Source: Mytilus galloprovincialis
Lineage: Eukaryota; Mollusca; Bivalvia; Mytilida; Mytilidae
Direction of reading: 5' to 3'
DNA: 64,000 nt
Assembly (NCBI RefSeq): GCF_965363235.1
Contig: NC_134844.1
Location: 94,326,664 to 94,390,663 of the forward strand
The translations under genes and the position numbers were made by a program. Within the stretch, counting starts at the first letter, position 1. Each line of letters opens with the position of its first letter. The notes under the pieces are model-generated. The model was not told the DNA's origin and searched no databases. It saw only the letters and a list, made by a program, of their open reading frames with translations. Below, one piece after another: positions 22,754 to 33,292 of the stretch.

Positions 22754-23229
22754 GGTGTCATACCACCAATTAAAAGTCCCTATCTGTTCAACCAAATTTT
22801 ACAATTTTCACACCTTTCTAAATATTTTACCTTAAGTTTAACTTCATAGAAACCAGGTATATCCTGAATTGTACATGTATCAGCTTTCTACATGCCAATT
22901 TTCAACAGGTGTTTAAAATCATATAAAAAAGAAAAGGTCTTCCGAATAGAGGTACCACTAAAAATAACCCCTGGTTTTCTGGAAATCTTAAATTAGTATA
23001 CTATGGGGTGCATTAATGATCATTAATCCTCAATTTTGAATGCAAACTCATAAACTAGTAAATTGTAGCTCAAAATGGTCTTAATATATTTCTCTTTCAC
23101 CAAAAGTTTCATTTAGAACTGCCAATTTGTTGGTTAGTTCAGTAAACAATGACATCAAATGCACTATTTTTTGTCCGAGTAGGCCTACTTTCACTCTAAA
23201 TTTAAGGGCGTAATTGGTGAAATGACACC
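22754..23229. mobile_element. TTAA-flanked MITE, 476 bp
   Basis: The ends are GGTGTCATACCACCAATTA and, inverted, GGTGTCATTTCACCAATTA. TTAA flanks both sides (22750-22753 and 23230-23233), the target used by piggyBac-type transposases. It has no coding capacity. It sits in the right arm at a place where the left arm has no such sequence. Confidence 0.82.
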
Positions 23230-23417
23230 TTAAGTCTATTCTATACAAAATAATACCTTGATGTTATATTCAGTTTATATAATTATATGTAGGATTTTTT
23301 TCTGAGGCAAACGCCTGTGTATCCACGCTGACTGTGCGCACACTTGTATACTAACAATATGTAATGTCCCAGTCCTAAAACAGTATATGACAGTGGTATA
23401 AAAACACTATAAAATCA

Positions 23418-25298
23418 GGGCCCGTATGCATAAAGCTACTTAAGTTAAGATTTTCCTTAGTAAACACTTAAGTTAAGGAAACTCCGCCCTTTTTATCTAA
23501 GTGGTATGCATAAAAAATCTTAAACTAAGTATTTCCTAAGTAAAATCTTAGTTGTTTTAAGTCACGCCCACAAAACTTAAGTGGTATGCATAAAACTCCT
23601 TATACTAAGGAAACGCCTAAGATAACACTTAAGTCTAAGGTACCTATAGAGCTTCCTTAAATTTTCAAAAATAGTTAAAGATCAATCGAAAGTATGCGTT
23701 TTTTGCAGAACATTAATAGGTTACCTACAATTAAATTGATTAATAACTATATCAGTAATGAAATACTAATTATTCGTTCATGTATTGCTAAATATTAACG
23801 ATCATCGTAATTTTCTTCAAATCACGTATAATCAACAAATCAAGAGATAACAGTGGGTAGTTATATACAATTTCCCATATCTCGTGTTATACCGCAAAGT
23901 ACTCAGTTTTTATACTCATGTAATTCATGGTTCTACGTGCACGTTTTAATTTTTTTTTTTTAATGAACCGCTGGGGGATCATTTGTAACCGTAAGTTAAA
24001 ACAAAATTAAGGAATGAAGAGAGGGCATGCAACGCCACATTTTTTATATCATGTGTTTGTGGGGGTTTTTTTTTGGGGGGGGGGATGGGGGATCATTTGA
24101 ATTTTCAATTTAGTTTTATTTTAAAGATGTAGGGCATACCCTATTTTTTTCCACTTTACAGGAACAAAATCAAAAAGTTTTAAGACCTACCCAGGGTAGA
24201 TTTTCTTTCATAAAAAAAGGAGGGAGATGTGGACATGGACCTCCATTTTGTTTAAACAATAAGTTAATTGTTTATGGAACCACTGTTACGGCAGTCAGAA
24301 GTCCACACTCCTACACCCCTATGGAATTCGAAATTTATATAAGATCATATAAGTTATTTATGATACCCGGCTTACTCGTATCAAATTATCTTTTTATATT
24401 TCCTTATATATTCAATGAGATATATTGCGGCATCGAAAATATTGCTAAGTACGTTAATATGTTGAGAATATACTTACTGTAATAATTTGGTTTAGTAAAG
24501 ATTGTAGGACTTTTGAAAAATGCCCTAGTTTGTATATGGATTCCTGGAAAAAAATTCTACCCTCCCCCTTTTTTGTTGTAAAAGGGAAGTGATAAAAATG
24601 TGAATTTCACATCAAAATAGATTTTTTCAAACCATAAGCAAATGTAAGCAAGGGGTCTGGAAAGAGAGATGTCAGCGCATAATAAGCTGAACTATTATAG
24701 TAAACATTTTATTGAAAAAAGTGTATAATGATTTGTTTTGTAAAATGATTTGCTTACAATGATACTCTTAGTCTTGTGCTACGCCACTGAAACCTTGATC
24801 ATGTATTGTTCGAGTTTAAAACATATTGTTGTATCCAGAAAATATTACACCTATTAAAAGATGATTAAAGATTAAGAAGAGGAAAGTCTTGGATTACCGA
24901 AATATTCTCCTCCAATGCTCATCCGTCAAAACATCAACCTTAAAAAGCGTTGTCTTATATGCGCCAATTGTTGATCATTATACTATGTTATGGTTCTATT
25001 GAATTGTTTTACATGTATATCAATATCAATTTAACCCCAGCTCTTTAAAATAAAAGCATGCATTGATCAACAAATTTAAATAATCATAACAAACTTTTAC
25101 ATTGGTGAGTACATGTGATGAGCTAGTATATATCATACGGTAATTAGAGAAAGGTTCCGATTTAAGTATTCCTTAGTTAAGTGAAGACTTAAGTAAGTTT
25201 ATGCATACCACTTAAGAATTTTACTTAACTAAGGAAATTCTTAGTGAAATCTAAGTTTAAGGAATACTTAAGTTAAGATGTTTTATGCATACGGCCCC
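23418..25298. mobile_element. Non-autonomous DNA transposon with GGGCCCGTATGCATAAA ends
   Basis: The 17-bp terminal inverted repeats differ at one base (left 23418-23434, right 25282-25298). Inside each end the words GTATGCATAAA, CTTAAG and CCTTAG recur several times (left to about 23640, right from about 25160), as expected of sub-terminal transposase-binding repeats. The middle, about 23640-25150, is AT-rich with no usable frame. G-runs lie near 24060-24095. The ends recall PIF/Harbinger-related families, but no clear target duplication was found, so the class is open. Confidence 0.65.
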
Positions 25299-25595
25299 AG
25301 GGCCTATTTATAATTTCTTTAAATACTAAAATAGATCGATCGATACCTATATATGACCAACATCAGAGCAGTTAGAGCAGAAAACTTCTTACAAAATCAC
25401 AGATTGGACAAATGTTGGACGTGGCAGGGTTTTTTGTACATCGCCTCAACAAAAAAGACAATAAGTAAAGGCCAATGATAACTTATAAATTCGTGTTTGT
25501 TACAATTTTGTTATCATAAGTTATTTGTTTAAAAGTGTTATGGTGTTTATTTACAAGTCATGTATTACTATTTAAATAATCAACTGAATATACAT
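25299..25595. other. Unassigned sequence upstream of tRNA-Arg
   Basis: No gene seen. An inverted repeat around ATAACTTAT (25488) and ATAAGTTAT (25515-25523) lies about 70 bp upstream of the tRNA gene. Confidence 0.45.
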
Positions 25596-25668
25596 GTCCG
25601 CGTAGCGCAGGGGATAGCGCGCCGGACTTCTAATCCGGAGGTCGTGGGTTCGAATCCCACCGTGGATG
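25596..25668 (+). tRNA. tRNA-Arg(TCT)
   Basis: This 73-nt gene folds as a full cloverleaf and has no intron. The acceptor stem GTCCGCG pairs with CGTGGAT (two G-T pairs), with discriminator G as usual for this tRNA. The anticodon stem CCGGA/TCCGG holds the loop CTTCTAA, anticodon TCT, reading AGA. The T arm GTGGG-TTCGAAT-CCCAC is perfect. The A box is TAGCGCAGGGG (25603-25613); the B box GGTTCGAATCC (25647-25657) matches consensus. It is a lone gene, about 3 kb before the tRNA array and not part of it. Confidence 0.97.
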
Positions 25669-25675
25669 ACATATA

Positions 25676-25680
25676 TTTTT
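25676..25680 (+). terminator. RNA polymerase III T5 terminator of tRNA-Arg
   Basis: Five T residues lie 8 bases after the discriminator base. Confidence 0.8.
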
Positions 25681-25689
25681 AACCATCAT

Positions 25690-25974
25690 TGTGACAAATT
25701 CTGCCTATATATCAACGTAAATAAGTCGTAAATAGCTTTTTCTTGTTGTGTAAAAAACAAGTATATATATTATATATATATATATATAGATAACAAAATT
25801 ATGCCCTCTTTTTTCTAATTTTGCTTTTGAGACAATCTCTTGATCTTGGAAATATAAAGGATGCAAATACAACAAGAAAAGTGTTCACCTTAGGCAGGTA
25901 AATGGTGTTCCGACTTATATTAAAAAGGCATATTTTGCACCTCAAAATGTTTAACATGTTTAACTCGATCGACG
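25690..25974. other. Intergenic sequence with a TA microsatellite
   Basis: A (TA)n tract spans about 25762-25788. Nothing else recognised. Confidence 0.6.
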
Positions 25975-27620
25975 TTCATTCATTCATTCATTCATTTCTT
26001 TATTTCCTCTATCAAGAGATTCAATGAACAACATATATGTTAACAAATTAAATTACAAAAGTTTACAAAACAGGCAACCCAATACAATATTACACTATTT
26101 ACAATAACTATAGCATATTATCAAAAGAACATTTTAAGACAATATTGCTCTCACTAAGGACAGTTCATGTACTTAGCACGCTACTGTATCACCCTTGTCG
26201 TTACTCTGCTATACTCAGCAACACAGACTGTAACGTGTACGTGGCACAAACAAAGAAAACTGCAGTCAGTGTCGATTTTTACTGTTGTTATGTGCTTGCC
26301 CAAAAGAATGCAGTATAACTATTCATCATCGTATGAATACAGTTCGACACAAAATTGCAATGGAAACCTTTCAATAATGAAATCCCACCATGCATCTCTG
26401 ATTGATTGAGTACCACAACAACTACAACACGCATGTACGTACACATCTTGAAATGGTCTGTCGCATAGCTCTCAAGTGCTTCCCGTGTTATTAGGGATGT
26501 CAGTTAGCAATTTTGTTATGAAGTATGCATTTATGATTTCTCTTGATGATCTAGCGCATTTTCAGAAATCAGGGACTTTGACCGAGAGGTGAATATTTCT
26601 AAAACGAGAAAAGTTAATGTCACTCTGTACTCGACGAGTCCATTCATCAGTTTGTACTTTGTCTACCGTATTATTTACTATATTTTTCCAAGATTGTTTT
26701 GTAGGGAAAACTCCATCTCGCATAAAGGTAATCACATATTCATGAAGATTATATATAAGATATCCATAATTTCTTGAATGAACTCATAATGTTTACGTTC
26801 GGTGTCAATAAGATAAGAGTACAGGCGCACAAGAAATAGTTTTTTCGTCAGCAATTTACCATTAAGGCTACAAAGTTTTTGTAAGAAATATAACTTTTTT
26901 ATCTCTATAGTTGAAGTAATGGGATGCAATCTAAGTATACTTTGACACATATCCAACCTAGTTGAAGTTCTCAAGTCTAAAATACGCTTGACTATAAGGT
27001 GCTGAAAAACAATTTAACGTTGCTATATACATCGTTTGACTTTAAATTAGTCCACATTTCACAGCGATACAGTACAGTAGGTAACCCAATTCGCCATACA
27101 GTATCAAAAGCTTTTTTACTTTTTAAAATTGCAACAAATATTTTACTGAATAATTCATGGTTATGATAAATAGTCTAGGTTAAATGATGCTGTTAAGCAA
27201 CTATGGTACTTTTGATATCCTTGCTGTTGGAGATTCGGAATGTTTTTATCAAATAGCACAAAATTTATTAACCGAGCTTTAATAACGCTTTCAAATAATT
27301 TCAAAACACAGGACAGTAAACTAATTGGTCTGTAGTTATTTAGGTGCATTCTTGCACATGGTTCCACCTTTGAAGATAGGAACAAGGAGGCCTAGCTTCC
27401 AATTCTGCAGTATTCGCCCTTGTTTGACGATGATATTGAATATAGCGGTTACACACTTCACAACAGAGATACCTCCGTGACGCAAATGTTCGTTTTGGAC
27501 TCTGTCATGTCCGACGGCTTTTCTATACTTTAACTGTTCGATTAATTCAGTACAAGTCAACCAAAAGGCTACGAATGAATCGGAAACGAAAAGGAAGTTG
27601 TGAATAACGTTCGACACAAA
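25975..27620 (-). mobile_element. 5'-truncated LINE (non-LTR retrotransposon), second family
   Basis: Read on the minus strand it encodes reverse transcriptase pieces: LKYRKAVGHDRVQNEHL and GLLVPIFKGG (to 27336), NYRPISLLSCVLKLFESV (27161-27385, another frame), then SKKAFDTVWR near 27090-27120. The central palm with the YADD site is missing: SKKAFDTVWR runs straight into the thumb-like IGLPTVLYRCEMW, an internal deletion. Next come RTSTRLDMCQSILRLHP and KKLYFLQKLCSLNGKLL (26732-26974), then a Cys-rich VHACCSCCG with WWDFIIERFP near 26360-26440. The element ends in an (AATG)n tail at 25975-25997, preceded by 'gaggaaataaag'. Frameshifts and stops show it is dead. The sequence differs from the LINE at 11574. 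Confidence 0.85.
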
Positions 27621-28039
27621 AATATTCAGTATATCAGTTCGGCGGAACAGACCTTCCGGTCAGATATGGGATTCACATGCAATCCTCCCCCCCCCTCAAA
27701 AAAAAAAAAAAAAATACGCCCGTTTTTTTTAAAGTGTAAAAGAATACAATTTTCCGTTGGTCGGAATTGTGATAAAAAAGTCAATACGTCTTTGCTCGAT
27801 ATTTGAAGGCGTCATCCTTAGCCTAAACATGTGTTACTGTAATCTGAATTTCAAAATGACTGAGTAGCGTTTTTTTTCGACGTACTTGTCAACTCCACTG
27901 TGTAGCGAATCGCATAACTTTAACATAATCATTAAAATATTACAGTCAATACGAGCGAAAACATATCTTTATAAGTGGAGAACTGTCGCATTAAAATTAA
28001 ATACACAGCAAAATTCACGAAGTCTAGGCTGATTAAGAA
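27621..28039. other. Unassigned sequence with homopolymer runs
   Basis: C-run and A-run at 27686-27714 and T-run at 27724-27731. No gene recognised. Confidence 0.5.
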
Positions 28040-28117
28040 TTAAAAAAAAAAAAAAAAAAAAGTGCTAGCAAAAAGGGGGGCGTACGCCCTCTACGCCCCC
28101 CTCTGAATCCGCCACTG
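28040..28117 (-). mobile_element. Terminal fragment of a DNA transposon (hAT-like end)
   Basis: On the minus strand it begins CAGTGGCGGATTCAGAGGGG at 28117, an ending I recall from hAT-type transposons of many marine animals, and runs into T-rich sequence. The other end and target duplication were not found. A 63-codon minus-strand frame through it (28033-28224) is a known kind of false gene call. Confidence 0.4.
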
Positions 28118-28423
28118 GTTCTCACAGAAATAGAAGTCCAATTGAACAGACTCCAAAATAGAAGTCCAGTTGAACGGAATCCAGTCCAGTACCCACGAAT
28201 GAAGTCCCTTGAGAAAAATATCATCTTTTCAATGTAAGTATTGTACAGCGATCAATATGTATGTGAAGGTACTTCATTCATTATGTAGTAATTCCGAGGA
28301 AATTAATAAAATGTTCAACTCCATTAAAACTGTAATTGAGAAACCAAAATGAATATGGTGTAAGATTATTGTACAGTGAGTGATTGGACCATTCCACCAT
28401 GATACGTATTTCCTAGTTCTCAC
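28118..28423. other. Left flank of the tRNA array
   Basis: It contains a 28-bp block starting AATAGAAGTCCA repeated twice (about 28127-28182). No gene seen. Confidence 0.5.
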
Positions 28424-28424
28424 T

Positions 28425-28547
28425 TTTAGCCAAAGCATCATATTACTACTTTGATTGGCTAAATACATGCTTTCCTTTAAAAAGGAACTGAACAACATGA
28501 ATTTTCTAGTATTTTATCCTAAATTTGGCTTTTTACATCAAATTTAG
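28425..28547. repeat. Three inverted repeats upstream of each tRNA-Thr (unit 1 shown)
   Basis: TTTAGCCAA (28425-28433) pairs with TTGGCTAAA (28455-28463); TTCCTTT (28472-28478) with AAAGGAA (28481-28487); CTAAATTTG (28519-28527) with CAAATTTAG (28539-28547). All arms are perfect, and the set recurs in every unit with only rare changes (for example TTCCTTC in two units). Function unknown. Confidence 0.9.
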
Positions 28548-28600
28548 AGAGAAATTTTGCCTGATGAACATATACTACATTAAGCGAAAGATGCGTCAAA

Positions 28601-28673
28601 GCCCCTATAGCTCAGTGGTTAGAGCACTGGTCTCGTAAACCAGGGGTCGTGAGTTCGACTCTCACTGGGGGCA
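28601..28673 (+). tRNA. tRNA-Thr(CGT), unit 1 (reference copy)
   Basis: This 73-nt gene is a complete cloverleaf without an intron. The acceptor stem GCCCCTA pairs with TGGGGGC (one T-G pair), discriminator A. The D arm is GCTC-AGTGGTTA-GAGC. The anticodon arm CTGGT-CTCGTAA-ACCAG gives anticodon CGT, reading the Thr codon ACG. The T arm is GTGAG-TTCGACT-CTCAC. The A box TAGCTCAGTGG (28608-28618) fits consensus; the B box AGTTCGACTCT (28652-28662) deviates at its first and last bases. CCA is not encoded, as usual in eukaryotes. Confidence 0.98.
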
Positions 28674-28675
28674 GA

Positions 28676-28690
28676 TTTTGCCACCTTTTT
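28676..28690 (+). terminator. Paired T-run terminator after tRNA-Thr (unit 1 shown)
   Basis: TTTTGCCACCTTTTT starts 3 bases after the gene, giving a T4 and a back-up T5 signal for RNA polymerase III. Nearly the same block follows the Gly gene. Confidence 0.85.
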
Positions 28691-28889
28691 ACGCAAAACC
28701 CCTTGCTTTTAACAAATTTTTCTTCCTATTGCCCGTGACAGTTTTTCTCGATTTAACTACAGGTCTGTTGCAAGAATGTTAGATGTATATGACAAGTTGA
28801 TGTATTTTATGGTGAACAGTAGACAAGTTGCAGTATCGCAGGGTACCCGGATATATAGAAATACATAAAATTCACTTCTTCATATTGAA

Positions 28890-28960
28890 GCGCCGCTGGT
28901 GTAGTGGTATCATGCAAGATTCCCATTCTTGCGACCCGGGTTCGATTCCCGGGCGGCGCA
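28890..28960 (+). tRNA. tRNA-Gly(CCC), unit 1 (reference copy)
   Basis: This 71-nt gene is a complete cloverleaf without an intron. The acceptor stem GCGCCGC pairs fully with GCGGCGC, discriminator A. The anticodon arm CAAGA-TTCCCAT-TCTTG gives anticodon CCC, reading GGG. The T arm CCGGG-TTCGATT-CCCGG is perfect. The A box is TGGTGTAGTGG (28897-28907) and the B box GGTTCGATTCC (28939-28949) is exact consensus. From memory the sequence is essentially that of vertebrate tRNA-Gly(CCC), so it is highly conserved. It lies 216 bp after tRNA-Thr of the same unit. Confidence 0.98.
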
Positions 28961-28962
28961 AA

Positions 28963-28977
28963 TTTTTGCCACCTTTT
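28963..28977 (+). terminator. Paired T-run terminator after tRNA-Gly (unit 1 shown)
   Basis: TTTTTGCCACCTTTT gives a T5 and a back-up T4 signal; it is present after every Gly copy. Confidence 0.87.
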
Positions 28978-29322
28978 ACACTCTTCAAAAATTGAAATAC
29001 TAATAAAGAAAAAGTTTTAAAGTTAATTTCTTTTCATGTAGATATTTTTTTCTTTCACGAATGCATCAAGCGGTTACTATATGTATATGTATGCTTGATT
29101 TAAACCTTACCTATTAACTAGCTACAGAGTTTGCACTTTCGTTGGTTTTAGCCAAAGCATCATATTACTACTTTGATTGGCTAAATACATGCTTTCCTTT
29201 AAAAAGGAACTGAACAACATGAATTTTCTAGTATTTTATCCTAAATTTGGCTTTTTACATCAAATTTAGAGAGAAATTTTGCCTGATGAACATATACTAC
29301 ATTAAGCGAAAGATGCGTCAAA

Positions 29323-29395
29323 GCCCCTATAGCTCAGTGGTTAGAGCACTGGTCTCGTAAACCAGGGGTCGTGAGTTCGACTCTCACTGGGGGCA
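29323..29395 (+). tRNA. tRNA-Thr(CGT), unit 2
   Basis: Same sequence as unit 1. Confidence 0.97.
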
Positions 29396-29611
29396 GATTT
29401 TGCCACCTTTTTACGCAAAACCCCTTGCTTTTAACAAATTTTTCTTCCTATTGCCCGTGACAGTTTTTCTCGATTTAACTACAGGTCTGTTGCAAGAATG
29501 TTAGATGTATATGACAAGTTGATGTATTTTATGGTGAACAGTAGACAAGTTGCAGTATCGCAGGGTACCCGGATATATAGAAATACATAAAATTCACTTC
29601 TTCATATTGAA

Positions 29612-29682
29612 GCGCCGCTGGTGTAGTGGTATCATGCAAGATTCCCATTCTTGCGACCCGGGTTCGATTCCCGGGCGGCGCA
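29612..29682 (+). tRNA. tRNA-Gly(CCC), unit 2
   Basis: Same sequence as unit 1. Confidence 0.97.
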
Positions 29683-30044
29683 AATTTTTGCCACCTTTTA
29701 CACTCTTCAAAAATTGAAATACTAATAAAGAAAAAGTTTTAAAGTTAATTTCTTTTCATGTAGATATTTTTTTCTTTCACGAATGCATCAAGCGGTTACT
29801 ATATGTATATGTATGCTTGATTTAAACCTTACCTATTAACTAGCTACAGAGTTTGCACTTTCGTTGGTTTTAGCCAAAGCATCATATTACTACTTTGATT
29901 GGCTAAATACATGCTTTCCTTTAAAAAGGAACTGAACAACATGAATTTTCTAGTATTTTATCCTAAATTTGGCTTTTTACATCAAATTTAGAGAGAAATT
30001 TTGCCTGATGAACATATACTACATTAAGCGAAAGATGCGTCAAA

Positions 30045-30117
30045 GCCCCTATAGCTCAGTGGTTAGAGCACTGGTCTCGTAAACCAGGGGTCGTGAGTTC
30101 GACTCTCACTGGGGGCA
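30045..30117 (+). tRNA. tRNA-Thr(CGT), unit 3
   Basis: Same sequence as unit 1. Confidence 0.97.
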
Positions 30118-30333
30118 GATTTTGCCACCTTTTTACGCAAAACCCCTTGCTTTTAACAAATTTTTCTTCCTATTGCCCGTGACAGTTTTTCTCGATTTAA
30201 CTACAGGTCTGTTGCAAGAATGTTAGATGTATATGACAAGTTGATGTATTTTATGGTGAACAGTAGACAAGTTGCAGTATCGCAGGGTACCCGGATATAT
30301 AGAAATACATAAAATTCACTTCTTCATATTGAA

Positions 30334-30404
30334 GCGCCGCTGGTGTAGTGGTATCATGCAAGATTCCCATTCTTGCGACCCGGGTTCGATTCCCGGGCGG
30401 CGCA
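30334..30404 (+). tRNA. tRNA-Gly(CCC), unit 3
   Basis: Same sequence as unit 1. Confidence 0.97.
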
Positions 30405-30766
30405 AATTTTTGCCACCTTTTACACTCTTCAAAAATTGAAATACTAATAAAGAAAAAGTTTTAAAGTTAATTTCTTTTCATGTAGATATTTTTTTCTTTC
30501 ACGAATGCATCAAGCGGTTACTATATGTATATGTATGCTTGATTTAAACCTTACCTATTAACTAGCTACAGAGTTTGCACTTTCGTTGGTTTTAGCCAAA
30601 GCATCATATTACTACTTTGATTGGCTAAATACATGCTTTCCTTTAAAAAGGAACTGAACAACATGAATTTTCTAGTATTTTATCCTAAATTTGGCTTTTT
30701 ACATCAAATTTAGAGAGAAATTTTGCCTGATGAACATATACTACATTAAGCGAAAGATGCGTCAAA

Positions 30767-30839
30767 GCCCCTATAGCTCAGTGGTTAGAGCACTGGTCTC
30801 GTAAACCAGGGGTCGTGAGTTCGACTCTCACTGGGGGCA
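30767..30839 (+). tRNA. tRNA-Thr(CGT), unit 4
   Basis: Same sequence as unit 1. Confidence 0.97.
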
Positions 30840-31055
30840 GATTTTGCCACCTTTTTACGCAAAACCCCTTGCTTTTAACAAATTTTTCTTCCTATTGCCC
30901 GTGACAGTTTTTCTCGATTTAACTACAGGTCTGTTGCAAGAATGTTAGATGTATATGACAAGTTGATGTATTTTATGGTGAACAGTAGACAAGTTGCAGT
31001 ATCGCAGGGTACCCGGATATATAGAAATACATAAAATTCACTTCTTCATATTGAA

Positions 31056-31126
31056 GCGCCGCTGGTGTAGTGGTATCATGCAAGATTCCCATTCTTGCGA
31101 CCCGGGTTCGATTCCCGGGCGGCGCA
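31056..31126 (+). tRNA. tRNA-Gly(CCC), unit 4
   Basis: Same sequence as unit 1. Confidence 0.97.
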
Positions 31127-31488
31127 AATTTTTGCCACCTTTTACACTCTTCAAAAATTGAAATACTAATAAAGAAAAAGTTTTAAAGTTAATTTCTTTT
31201 CATGTAGATATTTTTTTCTTTCACGAATGCATCAAGCGGTTACTATATGTATATGTATGCTTGATTTAAACCTTACCTATTAACTAGCTACAGAGTTTGC
31301 ACTTTCGTTGGTTTTAGCCAAAGCATCATATTACTACTTTGATTGGCTAAATACATGCTTTCCTTTAAAAAGGAACTGAACAACATGAATTTTCTAGTAT
31401 TTTATCCTAAATTTGGCTTTTTACATCAAATTTAGAGAGAAATTTTGCCTGATGAACATATACTACATTAAGCGAAAGATGCGTCAAA

Positions 31489-31561
31489 GCCCCTATAGCT
31501 CAGTGGTTAGAGCACTGGTCTCGTAAACCAGGGGTCGTGAGTTCGACTCTCACTGGGGGCA
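31489..31561 (+). tRNA. tRNA-Thr(CGT), unit 5
   Basis: Same sequence as unit 1. Confidence 0.97.
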
Positions 31562-31777
31562 GATTTTGCCACCTTTTTACGCAAAACCCCTTGCTTTTAA
31601 CAAATTTTTCTTCCTATTGCCCGTGACAGTTTTTCTCGATTTAACTACAGGTCTGTTGCAAGAATGTTAGATGTATATGACAAGTTGATGTATTTTATGG
31701 TGAACAGTAGACAAGTTGCAGTATCGCAGGGTACCCGGATATATAGAAATACATAAAATTCACTTCTTCATATTGAA

Positions 31778-31848
31778 GCGCCGCTGGTGTAGTGGTATCA
31801 TGCAAGATTCCCATTCTTGCGACCCGGGTTCGATTCCCGGGCGGCGCA
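31778..31848 (+). tRNA. tRNA-Gly(CCC), unit 5
   Basis: Same sequence as unit 1. Confidence 0.97.
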
Positions 31849-32210
31849 AATTTTTGCCACCTTTTACACTCTTCAAAAATTGAAATACTAATAAAGAAAA
31901 AGTTTTAAAGTTAATTTCTTTTCATGTAGATATTTTTTTCTTTCACGAATGCATCAAGCGGTTACTATATGTATATGTATGCTTGATTTAAACCTTACCT
32001 ATTAACTAGCTACAGAGTTTGCACTTTCGTTGGTTTTAGCCAAAGCATCATATTACTACTTTGATTGGCTAAATACATGCTTTCCTTTAAAAAGGAACTG
32101 AACAACATGAATTTTCTAGTATTTTATCCTAAATTTGGCTTTTTACATCAAATTTAGAGAGAAATTTTGCCTGATGAACATATACTACATTAAGCGAAAG
32201 ATGCGTCAAA

Positions 32211-32283
32211 GCCCCTATAGCTCAGTGGTTAGAGCACTGGTCTCGTAAACCAGGGGTCGTGAGTTCGACTCTCACTGGGGGCA
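32211..32283 (+). tRNA. tRNA-Thr(CGT), unit 6
   Basis: Same sequence as unit 1. Confidence 0.97.
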
Positions 32284-32499
32284 GATTTTGCCACCTTTTT
32301 ACGCAAAACCCCTTGCTTTTAACAAATTTTTCTTCCTATTGCCCGTGACAGTTTTTCTCGATTTAACTACAGGTCTGTTGCAAGAATGTTAGATGTATAT
32401 GACAAGTTGATGTATTTTATGGTGAACAGTAGACAAGTTGCAGTATCGCAGGGTACCCGGATATATAGAAATACATAAAATTCACTTCTTCATATTGAA

Positions 32500-32570
32500 G
32501 CGCCGCTGGTGTAGTGGTATCATGCAAGATTCCCATTCTTGCGACCCGGGTTCGATTCCCGGGCGGCGCA
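32500..32570 (+). tRNA. tRNA-Gly(CCC), unit 6
   Basis: Same sequence as unit 1. Confidence 0.97.
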
Positions 32571-32932
32571 AATTTTTGCCACCTTTTACACTCTTCAAAA
32601 ATTGAAATACTAATAAAGAAAAAGTTTTAAAGTTAATTTCTTTTCATGTAGATATTTTTTTCTTTCACGAATGCATCAAGCGGTTACTATATGTATATGT
32701 ATGCTTGATTTAAACCTTACCTATTAACTAGCTACAGAGTTTGCACTTTCGTTGGTTTTAGCCAAAGCATCATATTACTACTTTGATTGGCTAAATACAT
32801 GCTTTCCTTTAAAAAGGAACTGAACAACATGAATTTTCTAGTATTTTATCCTAAATTTGGCTTTTTACATCAAATTTAGAGAGAAATTTTGCCTGATGAA
32901 CATATACTACATTAAGCGAAAGATGCGTCAAA

Positions 32933-33005
32933 GCCCCTATAGCTCAGTGGTTAGAGCACTGGTCTCGTAAACCAGGGGTCGTGAGTTCGACTCTCACTGG
33001 GGGCA
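32933..33005 (+). tRNA. tRNA-Thr(CGT), unit 7
   Basis: Same sequence as unit 1. Confidence 0.97.
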
Positions 33006-33221
33006 GATTTTGCCACCTTTTTACGCAAAACCCCTTGCTTTTAACAAATTTTTCTTCCTATTGCCCGTGACAGTTTTTCTCGATTTAACTACAGGTCTGT
33101 TGCAAGAATGTTAGATGTATATGACAAGTTGATGTATTTTATGGTGAACAGTAGACAAGTTGCAGTATCGCAGGGTACCCGGATATATAGAAATACATAA
33201 AATTCACTTCTTCATATTGAA

Positions 33222-33292
33222 GCGCCGCTGGTGTAGTGGTATCATGCAAGATTCCCATTCTTGCGACCCGGGTTCGATTCCCGGGCGGCGCA
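33222..33292 (+). tRNA. tRNA-Gly(CCC), unit 7
   Basis: Same sequence as unit 1. Confidence 0.97.

Larger units (their letters stand above)
20583..23377. repeat. Right arm of the 5.5-kb inverted repeat
   Basis: It is the partner of 17858-20119, ending in the complement of TAGGACTGGGACATTACATA at 23377. It is longer than the left arm because of an expanded 63-bp tandem repeat, a Helitron and a MITE. Confidence 0.88.

Noticed and set aside
28033-28224. 63-codon minus-strand frame rich in Gly and Arg then Phe
   Set aside because: It is the translation of a transposon end and a homopolymer run.
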